A stretch of 64,000 nucleotides of DNA, taken from positions 3,596,001 to 3,660,000 of the forward strand of contig CP007494.1 in NCBI GenBank assembly GCA_000612485.1, read 5' to 3'. The stretch comes from Bordetella holmesii ATCC 51541 (GTDB lineage Bacteria; Pseudomonadota; Gammaproteobacteria; Burkholderiales; Burkholderiaceae_B). The first letter of the stretch is position 1, and the number at the start of each line of letters is the position of its first letter. Positions 38,573 to 46,168 of this stretch are shown here, in pieces. The notes below the pieces were generated by a model, which ran no database searches, had not been told where the DNA came from, and saw nothing but the letters and a program-made list of their open reading frames with translations. The translations under genes and the position numbers were made by a program.

Positions 38573-41500
38573 TCAGTCATGAACCTGGACGTTCAGCGTC
38601 ATGCGATACACCCCTTCGCCAGGCACCGTCACCCTTAACTCGAGCAGGTTGGGATACCGACCCGCAGGGACCTTGTTGACCGACTTGTTGCCGCTGGTCT
38701 GGTCATGAAAACCAATGGCATACACGTTGCGCCGCTTGATTCGGTCATACCGCAGCGTCTTTTCGATATTGCGTTTTACGTACTGCGCGACGACGGCCGC
38801 ATGGCCATTGGTGACATTGGTCGGTTGCACATCAACCTGCACCTTGCCCGCGTACTTCGGGTCCAGGTAGAGCATCCACAATCTGCCGCCCGAAATCGCC
38901 GACTTGGTGATCGAGAGGTTCTGCCGGCTAGACAGTTCGAACAGCACGGCGCTGGGCGGCAGTTTCCCGCTCCAGCTGTCCCGATATTGCTGCTTGGCAG
39001 GCAGGCTCATATTGCCGGCATCATCGCGGGCGACGACAAGGACTTCTCCCGTCCCGATGTCCTTATCGGAGGTGACGCGATACCGCCCCTGGCCATCCGC
39101 CTGTGCCGTTTTTTTGCTTCCGCCAGGAAACGTCACGTCGATCCAGGCTAGCGGCTCGGCCTTGCCGCGCACCGTCACGTGGCCATTGCTGTCATTGGTA
39201 TCCAACCCGTCGATGGAGGGCAGCGCAGGCGCTGTTTTGTCGGCCTCATCCATGTATTGCCGCAGCGCTTGCGGCCCTTGATTGCCTGCCGCGTCCGCTG
39301 CCATGACAGAGATCGCTCCGGTGGGGATGTCTTTGGCCGACTGCGCCTCGAAGCGGCCATCGGGGCCCGCGGTGACGGTCTGCCGGCTGCCGTCGCTAAA
39401 CACCACGGTCACCATCGCTGCCGCCTCGGCTTGGCCCGTCACCGTGACGCGCCCGGTCTGGCTGTCTGTGGTGAGCGCCGAGATCACCGGCGCGGCGGGT
39501 GGGGTCGCGTCCACCATGTCGCGATAGGTGTGAGGCGTAGCGCTGCTGCTATTGCCTGCGTCGTCGCTCGCCTGGGCCGTAATCTGGCCCGAGCCGATAT
39601 CACCGTTGGACGTGGCCGTATAACGTCCATTGGCGTCGGCCTTGGCCTGCACGGTCGTGCCATCGGGAAAGTGCACCGTCACGCTCGCCCCGGATTCGGC
39701 AGCGCCGCTTACCGTGACCCGGCCGGTTCTGGAGTCGGCCAGTGCCGAATCTATCGACGGCGCCGCAGGCGGTGTGGCGTCTACGTCGTCCGTGTAGACA
39801 TGGCGCGCCGACCCGCTCGTGTTACCGGCGGCATCGTTTGCCTCAAGGACAATGTCACCTGAGGCCAGGTCGCGCTCGGACATGGCGGTATAGCGGCCAT
39901 CGGCACCCGCTGTGGTCGTCGTACGCGTGCCGTCGGGCCAGCGTACGGTCACGGTCGAGCCCGCTTCGGCAAGCCCTTGGACCGTCACCCTGCCAGTGTG
40001 CGCATCTGCCGTGGCCGAGCTGACCGTTGGCGCGGCGGGCGCAGTGGCATCCACGTGGTCCACGTAAGCCTGATGCATGGCGCTGCTCTGGTTGCCGGCC
40101 GCATCAGTCACGGACACCATGATCTCGCCCGCGGGCTGGTCACGATCCGACGTCACCGCATAACTGCCATCCGGGCCCGCCACGGCCTTCGAGACTGTTC
40201 CGTCAGGCCAGCGTACCGTCACCGCCGCTCCAGGCTCGGCATTACCCGTCAGCGTGACGCGACCGGTGGCAGGGTCAGCCTGGGCGGCGAGAATGCTGGG
40301 AGCGTCCGGCGCACGCCGATCGACGGTATCCACATAGGAATGGATAGCGGCGGGACTACGGTTGCCGGCCTCGTCCTCCGCCTCAACGCGGATCGCACCG
40401 GCCTCGATGTGATCGCTGGAGGTCACACGGTAGCGGCCATCGGCCTGCGCCCGCACCTGCTTCACCTCGCCTCCCGGAAAGCTCACGCTCAACAACGCAC
40501 CGGGCTCGGATGTCCCCTCGACCGTGACGACGCCGTTGTCCTGCCGGGCCTGCACTCGATCGATGACTGGCAGGCCGGGCGCCGTTCTATCGACCAGATC
40601 GACGTAGACCTGTCTGGCCTGCTGGCTCGAGTTACCGGCAGCATCGACGGCCACGGCCACGATCGTCCCCGACTCGACGTCGTGATCCGACGTGGTGTGG
40701 TAGGCGCCCTGCGAATCCGCCTGTACCCGTTGCCGACTGCCATCCGGGAAAGTCACCTGCACCCACGCCCCCGGCTCGGCAGCCCCCTTGACGGTGACTC
40801 GGCCACTGTCTTGCGCCGCTTCCATGACATCAATCGTCGGCGTCCGGGGTGCCGTCTTGTCCACCCCGTCGGTGTAGTCGTAACTGGCCTGGGGGCCGAC
40901 ATTGCCTGCGGCGTCAGTAGCACGCGCGACAATCGGGCCTGCCGGGATGTCCTGATGGGATACGGCCTGAAACGCACCATCCTTGCCTGCGTGCACACGT
41001 TGATGCGAACCATCCGTAAACAACACATCCACATCGGATCCGGGTTCAGCTCTACCCGTTATGCTGACCCGGCCGGTGTCGGCTGCGGTCAGTACGCTCG
41101 CAAACTCAGGGGCGCCGGGTGGCGTCTTGTCACTGACATCCACATAGGTATAGAGGGACGCGGCCTCGGCCTCGCCCGAACGCGGCACCCGCAGGGCTCG
41201 CAATTGCCCGGATGGTACGTCGGCGGCTGACGTCAGTCGATAGCGGCCTTCGGCACTTGCCCGCACCCGCTGCCGGCTGCCATCGGGAAAGATCAACTCC
41301 ACATCACTGCCGGGCTCCGCCTGGCCTTGTACGGTGACTTGCCCGGTCGCGGCATCGGTGTCCACCGTATCAATGGTCGGCGCGACGGCCACCGGGGGTT
41401 GATAGTGCGCCGCCGTGCGCGCCTCTTGCCGCGTTTGCGGATCTATGGCTCTGACTACCACCTGGCCCTGCCCCACCGCACGGCGCGAGCGAACCCTGAA

Positions 41501-43078
41501 CAAGCCTTTGCCGTCGGATTTGGCAGACACAGACTCACCATTGGGGAAATGCGCCACGACCTCCATGCTGGGCTGCGTCTTGCCCGATAAGGCCAGGGCG
41601 CGGTCGGCAGGTTGAGGAGCCAGCGCCAGCAGTGCCACGTTCAGCTTGCCCAGCACGACCTCATCGACATAGACCAGGTTAAGCTCCACGCTTGTGTCGC
41701 CGTAGATATTGACCGCCCGCAACAGCACATTGCCCGAGGGCTGATCACGCGCACTGGTGTAGCGAAAACGCCCCGCGGCGTCGGCCCTCGTCGTGCCGAC
41801 AGATCCATCCGGCATACGCAGGCTGACCGTCGCAAAGGCTTGCGTCAGGCCCGCCACCGTAAGCCTGCCGTCCACGGCGTCGGTGATGATCGGGTGCGCC
41901 GACAATGGCAACATGATTTCCTTGCGCCGGGTCTTGAGCACAATGCGGGTTTCACGCCGCACCAGAGCAGACCTCTGTCGATCAAGCGAGGGTTCTATCG
42001 GTGGCGCTGCCTCAGGCCGCCATTGCTTGGCCCACGGCTGGCCCAGACGGATCGACAGCCCGAGCTGTAGTCGAAGCTGCCGCTGTCCACCTGATACCTG
42101 TGTCTGCTCCAGTCCCACGCTGAGCATGGGAACCGGGCGGTACTGCAGACCATACTTGAAACCAGCAGGCCGGTATCGACCGCGCCCACTGTCGAAGACG
42201 TCCACCTGCGCACCATTCCATCGAAAGTACGACGCCGTCAGGCTCAAGCCCCGCCATGCTTCGGGCCGATAACTCAATCCCAGATCGAAACCGGAGGCTG
42301 GACGCTCCTGTAACCGCTCTTCGTGCCGGGAGCCCCTCCAACCTGATAGCGGCAGATAGACATTGCCGAGCAGCGTGAACTCCGGCGCGATGGCCTCCAT
42401 TCCCACCGAGGCACGCCAATGCTGCTTGCCGAACTCGCGGTCCACAAACGCATTGGTCCCGAGGAGCCAGCCTGCAGCAGTATCGTGCCGATAGACCAGG
42501 CCCGCACTGGCGGTGGGGCGGTCATTCTCGTTGTGCGCGCCCACCTGGGCCAACACCGACCGCTTGCCTGCACGATGAACCTCCTCGATGGCGTTGAGCT
42601 CCAGGGCGCTGCGGCCGGACTCGACATCGATGTTCACGCCACCCTCGAGGCGCCGCAGAAAGGGAAGGCCCGATTCCCTTGCGCGGGTCACGGAGTCTTG
42701 CAAGGCCTGATTCAACTCGCCCTGCGCCTGGAGTCTGAGATAGCGCCCGTCCAGTTGCGCAACCTGCCCCTCCCGCTGTCGTGCCGCCAGGCCGCGCAAC
42801 TCGTCGGCCAGCTTATGAATCCAGGTGGGCGGCGCGGTTGGCGCGATGGCGTCTGAACCGGGCGTCAGAGCGGGAGCAGTCCGTGCCAAGACCGACCCGG
42901 GCAACAATGATTGCACCAGGAGGCTGGTGCCTACCGTTGCAGCGACGCTCGGGCGTGCGCGGTGTCTGCCACGCCGCCCCGAACGCCCCGTTTGCCGGCG
43001 TCTGCTGCCAGCGTCGTCGCCACTCACCCTCTCACCAGAGGCCAATGATCGGACCGGGTGGCGGATGCTCTTACTCAT
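38573..43078 (-). CDS. Second intimin/invasin-type inverse autotransporter adhesin with 11 Ig-like repeats
   Basis: 1501 residues from ATG 43078 (AAGGAA ribosome-binding site). The N-terminus is a long, very basic region without the typical ESPR, then a signal core SVAATVGTSLLVQSLLP ending GSVLA (~residue 65). The intimin-type beta-barrel occupies ~130-345 (SGRSALELNAIEEVH, FVDREFGKQHWRASVGMEAI, YLPLSGWRGSR), followed by the linker LVRRETRIVLKTRRKE (~372-387). Eleven Ig-like repeats span ~395-1375. A 126-residue C-terminal cap, unlike that of the paralogue, starts SAVLFELSSRQ. Barrel, linker and repeats are clearly homologous to the downstream gene, so the pair arose by duplication; the cap difference suggests different ligands. 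Confidence 0.95.
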   Translation of the reverse strand: MSKSIRHPVRSLASGERVSGDDAGSRRRQTGRSGRRGRHRARPSVAATVGTSLLVQSLLPGSVLARTAPALTPGSDAIAPTAPPTWIHKLADELRGLAARQREGQVAQLDGRYLRLQAQGELNQALQDSVTRARESGLPFLRRLEGGVNIDVESGRSALELNAIEEVHRAGKRSVLAQVGAHNENDRPTASAGLVYRHDTAAGWLLGTNAFVDREFGKQHWRASVGMEAIAPEFTLLGNVYLPLSGWRGSRHEERLQERPASGFDLGLSYRPEAWRGLSLTASYFRWNGAQVDVFDSGRGRYRPAGFKYGLQYRPVPMLSVGLEQTQVSGGQRQLRLQLGLSIRLGQPWAKQWRPEAAPPIEPSLDRQRSALVRRETRIVLKTRRKEIMLPLSAHPIITDAVDGRLTVAGLTQAFATVSLRMPDGSVGTTRADAAGRFRYTSARDQPSGNVLLRAVNIYGDTSVELNLVYVDEVVLGKLNVALLALAPQPADRALALSGKTQPSMEVVAHFPNGESVSAKSDGKGLFRVRSRRAVGQGQVVVRAIDPQTRQEARTAAHYQPPVAVAPTIDTVDTDAATGQVTVQGQAEPGSDVELIFPDGSRQRVRASAEGRYRLTSAADVPSGQLRALRVPRSGEAEAASLYTYVDVSDKTPPGAPEFASVLTAADTGRVSITGRAEPGSDVDVLFTDGSHQRVHAGKDGAFQAVSHQDIPAGPIVARATDAAGNVGPQASYDYTDGVDKTAPRTPTIDVMEAAQDSGRVTVKGAAEPGAWVQVTFPDGSRQRVQADSQGAYHTTSDHDVESGTIVAVAVDAAGNSSQQARQVYVDLVDRTAPGLPVIDRVQARQDNGVVTVEGTSEPGALLSVSFPGGEVKQVRAQADGRYRVTSSDHIEAGAIRVEAEDEAGNRSPAAIHSYVDTVDRRAPDAPSILAAQADPATGRVTLTGNAEPGAAVTVRWPDGTVSKAVAGPDGSYAVTSDRDQPAGEIMVSVTDAAGNQSSAMHQAYVDHVDATAPAAPTVSSATADAHTGRVTVQGLAEAGSTVTVRWPDGTRTTTTAGADGRYTAMSERDLASGDIVLEANDAAGNTSGSARHVYTDDVDATPPAAPSIDSALADSRTGRVTVSGAAESGASVTVHFPDGTTVQAKADANGRYTATSNGDIGSGQITAQASDDAGNSSSATPHTYRDMVDATPPAAPVISALTTDSQTGRVTVTGQAEAAAMVTVVFSDGSRQTVTAGPDGRFEAQSAKDIPTGAISVMAADAAGNQGPQALRQYMDEADKTAPALPSIDGLDTNDSNGHVTVRGKAEPLAWIDVTFPGGSKKTAQADGQGRYRVTSDKDIGTGEVLVVARDDAGNMSLPAKQQYRDSWSGKLPPSAVLFELSSRQNLSITKSAISGGRLWMLYLDPKYAGKVQVDVQPTNVTNGHAAVVAQYVKRNIEKTLRYDRIKRRNVYAIGFHDQTSGNKSVNKVPAGRYPNLLELRVTVPGEGVYRMTLNVQVHD
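38954..41896 (-). repeat. Array of 11 coding repeats for Ig-like domains, second adhesin
   Basis: Units of about 270 bp encoding the same Big-type domain as in the downstream paralogue, with DATPPAAP or DKTAPxxP linkers. The array is nearly the same length (~981 residues) as in the paralogue, although the proteins have diverged along their whole length. Confidence 0.9.
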
Positions 43079-43127
43079 GGCGGATTCCTTCGATAAACGG
43101 CAGCTTGCCCGCGCGCTGGCGGCTCAG

Positions 43128-43217
43128 CCCAGGGGCCCGTTGCCACTGCGGGCGGCGCCTCGATGAGGCGCACGGCAAAGGCAGTGGCAACGCGCAGCGC
43201 GAGCGAAGGCCCCTGGG
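43128..43217 (-). promoter_or_regulatory. Three nested perfect inverted repeats in the adhesin leader
   Basis: Outer arms CCCAGGGGCC (43128-43137) and GGCCCCTGGG (43208-43217), middle arms GTTGCCACTGC (43139-43149) and GCAGTGGCAAC (43181-43191), inner hairpin GCGCCTC-GAT-GAGGCGC (43155-43171). All 28 arm positions pair perfectly. The RNA would fold into one long stem about 50 bases ahead of the adhesin start codon. There is no T tract, so a simple terminator is unlikely. Confidence 0.75.
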
Positions 43218-43227
43218 ACTGCAACGC

Positions 43228-43257
43228 ACTTTATCGATTAGCTCAGACGCGATAAGT
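43228..43257 (-). promoter_or_regulatory. Conserved upstream block, copy 2
   Basis: Shares about 25 of 30 positions, ungapped, with 38374-38403. On the coding strand: CTTATC-GCGTCTGAG-CTAATCG-ATAAAGT. It lies just outside the nested hairpin, 150 bp upstream of the adhesin start. Confidence 0.6.
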
Positions 43258-43545
43258 CGCCGGAGCCCGACCTGCTTGTGGGAAGAGTCTCGAGATCACC
43301 ATAGGGGACACATTGCATCAGGCAGGCGGCAAGCGTGCTGGCGAACAAAAAGCGACGGATTTGCCGCCGCGTGGCCACGGATATGCGACCGGCCCTATTG
43401 ACTCAACGTCATTTCGTCACGCGGCTTCCAGAAGGCGCAAGCCCGGTCTGCTGACCGATGCCGATCAGGTCAATTCCGCCACCCCGGCGCAGCGCTCGAG
43501 CGCTGTCTCAACTGGGGCGCGCGGTTTTGAGTCCGCGAGGACGCG

Positions 43546-44109
43546 TCAGAGCTTCTGGTGTCGCAGCAACTTAGCCAGCTCGGGCGCGGTCATCAGCGAG
43601 ATGTTCTGCAGTTGGGCGTAATGCCAGGCCTTATCGGAAACCTCGCCCAATGCTATGAAGATCGCCTCGCCGGCACCGCGTTTTTCACGCAGTGCCTGCA
43701 ACTGCCGCAAGGGCTCGACTCCGATACTGGCTGCTTTCCAGCGACGGGCGCTGACTACCGCTTCCTTGTCTTTCTTGCGCAAGGAGAAGTCGGCGCCGGG
43801 ATGCTGCAGGCGCTCGACCTGACAACCATCCTGCTGAAAACCGGCTTCGGCCGTGCTGGCGAATTCGGCCCAGGACATTGCGGCCACGGCCAGAATCCTT
43901 GCCTGCGACGGCGTGTTCCGGCGCCGCACGGCGGAAACGAGGGCAATGGCCGCAAACGGCACGGCCACGAAGACCCCCATCGCGGCCAGGTCCTTGGGCA
44001 GAACGGCAAAGCCGCCAAGGCACAGCACCAGGGCCAGGCCGGCACTCATCCACAATGGCGAGCGCAGTAGCACGGCAAAAATGGAATCTTGCGACAGTTT
44101 GAATTTCAT
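43546..44109 (-). CDS. Membrane-anchored Mrr-type restriction endonuclease-fold protein, catalytic core altered
   Basis: 187 residues: two N-terminal transmembrane segments (LWMSAGLALVLCLGGFAVL and MGVFVAVPFAAIALVSAV), then an Mrr_cat-like domain (FQQDGCQVERLQHPGADFSL, VVSARRWKAASIGVEPLRQL). The usual active-site triad D-(E/Q)xK would place Q-C-K where VVSARRW stands here; the lysine and the acidic/Gln residue are replaced. Nuclease activity is therefore doubtful. The ATG at 44109 lies 11 bp after the S4-domain gene, so the two are probably co-transcribed. Function unknown. Confidence 0.75.
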   Translation of the reverse strand: MKFKLSQDSIFAVLLRSPLWMSAGLALVLCLGGFAVLPKDLAAMGVFVAVPFAAIALVSAVRRRNTPSQARILAVAAMSWAEFASTAEAGFQQDGCQVERLQHPGADFSLRKKDKEAVVSARRWKAASIGVEPLRQLQALREKRGAGEAIFIALGEVSDKAWHYAQLQNISLMTAPELAKLLRHQKL

Positions 44110-44120
44110 GGCGATGCGCG

Positions 44121-44366
44121 TCAGACAGAATCGTCGGCGCTGGGCACCGCGCGTACGACGATACGGGTATCACCATGGCTGACAATCTGCCCGCTGCGGA
44201 TTTTGGCGGTCTTGCGGGTTTCCACGACGCCACCCACTGAGACTTGGCCATCGGCCACCAGTGCTTTACCTGCTCCACCGCTGTCAGCCACGCCCGTGGC
44301 CTTGAGCAACTGGTTGATCTCTATATAGGGAGCGCCTGCGGCAAGCGTGAATTCAATGAGCGGCAT
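44121..44366 (-). CDS. S4-domain RNA-binding protein (YbcJ-like)
   Basis: 81 residues from ATG 44366 (MPLIEFTLAAGAPYIEINQLL). The S4 fold is indicated by QLLKATGVADSGGAGKALVADGQ and VSVGGVVETRKTAKIRSGQIV. Small stand-alone S4 proteins such as YbcJ bind structured RNA. It is divergent from the FecI gene at 44521 and followed by the Mrr-fold gene. Confidence 0.85.
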   Translation of the reverse strand: MPLIEFTLAAGAPYIEINQLLKATGVADSGGAGKALVADGQVSVGGVVETRKTAKIRSGQIVSHGDTRIVVRAVPSADDSV

Positions 44367-44463
44367 GCTGGAAAAGCCTGATGGTCGGACAGTGGCCGCA
44401 TCATACCTGAGCCCCCGCCTCAGCTCGATCCGGCATTGCGTATTTCGTTTCGTTTCGGTTATA

Positions 44464-44476
44464 AATGACAAACATT
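44464..44476. promoter_or_regulatory. Probable Fur box upstream of the first FecI gene
   Basis: AATGACAAACATT matches the centre of the Fur consensus (AATGATAATCATT) at 11 of 13 positions, 45 bp before the sigma factor start. It overlaps a TATAAA element, as expected for iron repression. Only the core is well conserved. Confidence 0.55.
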
Positions 44477-44520
44477 CCTATTCAATCCGCGCCCCTGAGC
44501 CGCAATGCTGCGGTAGCCCC

Positions 44521-45030
44521 ATGCCGACCGCCGAGTTCCCCGCACAGCACGACCTGCACACGCTGTATAGCGACCATCACAGTTGGCTCTTCCGATGGCT
44601 GCGAAAAAAACTGGGCAACAGCTTTGATGCGGCGGATGTCACGCAAGACACCTTCGTCAACGTCATCACGGCCGGGTCGATGGGCAGCATTCGCGAGCCA
44701 CGAGCCTTTCTCGTGACCGTCGCCCGGCGGCTGGTGGCGCACCGCCACCGCCGCCAGGTGCTGGAAACCAGCTATCTGGAAATACTGGCGTCCCTGCCGC
44801 AAGAAATCGCCCCGTCGCCGGAGGCGCAACTGCTCGCGCTCGAGGCGCTGCAAGAACTCGACCGCGTGCTCGACGGACTGCCACCAAAAGCGAAAGAAGC
44901 CTTTTTGCTGGTGCATCTGGAAGAGCTCAGCTATGCCGAAGTCGCCAACCGCCTTGGGGTGTCGGCAAGCTCGGTCAAGCAGTATCTGGTTCGTGCCAAT
45001 CGGCAATGTCTTTTTGCGCTGAGCGCCTGA
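44521..45030 (+). CDS. ECF sigma factor, FecI type
   Basis: 169 residues. Region 2 (LYSDHHSWLFRWLRKKLGNS, AADVTQDTFVNVI) and region 4 (LDGLPPKAKEAFLLVHLEELSYAEVANRLGVSASSVKQYL) are typical of iron-starvation sigma factors that transcribe a neighbouring TonB-receptor gene when signalled by FecR. The ATG at 44521 follows the probable Fur box. The FecR gene starts 3 bp after the stop and the receptor gene follows, the classical cell-surface signalling order. Confidence 0.93.
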   Translation: MPTAEFPAQHDLHTLYSDHHSWLFRWLRKKLGNSFDAADVTQDTFVNVITAGSMGSIREPRAFLVTVARRLVAHRHRRQVLETSYLEILASLPQEIAPSPEAQLLALEALQELDRVLDGLPPKAKEAFLLVHLEELSYAEVANRLGVSASSVKQYLVRANRQCLFALSA

Positions 45031-45033
45031 GTC

Positions 45034-46056
45034 ATGGCAGGCCCATCCGTCTTGGCGCATCCCTCGAACCCGCCGATGGCCTGTGGCCAGCCGATCAGCG
45101 AAGCCACTGCCGACGCGGCGGCGCAATGGCTCACCGTGCTGATGTCGGGCGAGGCCACAACGCAAGAGCGCCAGCGCTGGCAACAGTGGCGCGCCGCCAG
45201 CCCCGAGCATGAGCGTGCCTGGCAACATATTGAAGCGGTCACTGGCCGCCGGTTGCCCCTGATACAGGCCGGCGCGGCTTACCAGACCCTGTCGCCCTAC
45301 AATGGCGCGACCGCGCGCGCCCGGCGCAAGACGCTGCGTCTGCTGCTATGGGGCGGCCTCATAGGCGGCTCTTCCCTGCTCGCGACCCGCAGCCAGACAT
45401 GGCAAAACCTGACTGCTGACTATCGCAGTGCCATCGGTCAGCAGCGGACCATTGCGCTGGCCGACGGCACGGAGATCGTCCTCAATACGGCCAGCGCCAT
45501 CGATGTGCGTTTCGACAGCCAGTTGCGCCTTATCCGTCTCGTCGCCGGCCAGGCATTGTTCACCACGGGACACCGTCTGGTCGGGGGAAAACCGGACAGC
45601 CGCCCCTTCATCGTGCAGACGGCTCAAGGCCGTGTACGCGCGTTGGGTACCCGTTTCATGGTGCGGCAGGAGGACGACCGCAGTGCCGTGGCCGTGCTGG
45701 AAAGCGCCGTAGAAATCTCGCCACAACAGGCTTCGGAGCGCCGGCTCGATGCCGGCGAAAGTGTGTTTTTCACTCGCCACGGCGTGGACGTACCTGTCGC
45801 GTTGGCGGACAAGGAACTCGCCTGGACGCATGGCCAGATCATTGCCGAGGACCTGCCGCTGGCCGACTTTCTGGCAGAGCTTTCACGCTACCGGCCCGGA
45901 TTGCTGCGTTGTGACCCGGCCGTGGCCCATCTGCGGCTCTCCGGCGTTTTCCCTTTGCAGGACACCGACACCATTTTGGATATGCTGCCTAAGTTCCTGC
46001 CGGTGCGGATTTCCCAACGCACCCGCTACTGGATCGTCGTACAGGCCCAGTCCTGA
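45034..46056 (+). CDS. FecR-type anti-sigma/sigma regulator
   Basis: 340 residues. The cytoplasmic N-terminal anti-sigma segment (AAAQWLTVLMSGEATTQERQRWQQWRA) is followed by one membrane span (LRLLLWGGLIGGSSLLA, ~residue 112) and the periplasmic FecR domain (IALADGTEIVLNTASAIDVRF, VRALGTRFMVRQED). The C-terminal part, with LADFLAELSRYRPG, contacts the STN domain of the receptor. It transmits the ligand-bound state of the receptor to the sigma factor encoded just upstream. Confidence 0.92.
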   Translation: MAGPSVLAHPSNPPMACGQPISEATADAAAQWLTVLMSGEATTQERQRWQQWRAASPEHERAWQHIEAVTGRRLPLIQAGAAYQTLSPYNGATARARRKTLRLLLWGGLIGGSSLLATRSQTWQNLTADYRSAIGQQRTIALADGTEIVLNTASAIDVRFDSQLRLIRLVAGQALFTTGHRLVGGKPDSRPFIVQTAQGRVRALGTRFMVRQEDDRSAVAVLESAVEISPQQASERRLDAGESVFFTRHGVDVPVALADKELAWTHGQIIAEDLPLADFLAELSRYRPGLLRCDPAVAHLRLSGVFPLQDTDTILDMLPKFLPVRISQRTRYWIVVQAQS

Positions 46057-46168
46057 ATCATTGTTACAAAATAACCGGAAAAAAAGTAAACCCCAGGCTG
46101 CCCGATCGCCCATCTCGCGGCTCATACCCCAAGAGAACGTCACGCTACCTACCTTTCTTGGGGACCTC

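Larger units (their letters stand above)
43079..43545. other. Leader and promoter region of the upstream adhesin gene
   Basis: 467 bp without a gene, between the adhesin and the Mrr-fold gene. It contains the nested inverted repeats at 43128-43217 and the conserved block at 43228-43257, both in the expected 5' leader/promoter of the adhesin. The part from about 43300 to 43545 shows nothing recognisable. Confidence 0.7.

Noticed and set aside
34070..41896. Regular ~270-bp repeats considered as CRISPR or satellite DNA
   Set aside because: The period and conservation follow the protein-level Ig domains in a continuous reading frame; there are no short identical repeats with unique spacers.
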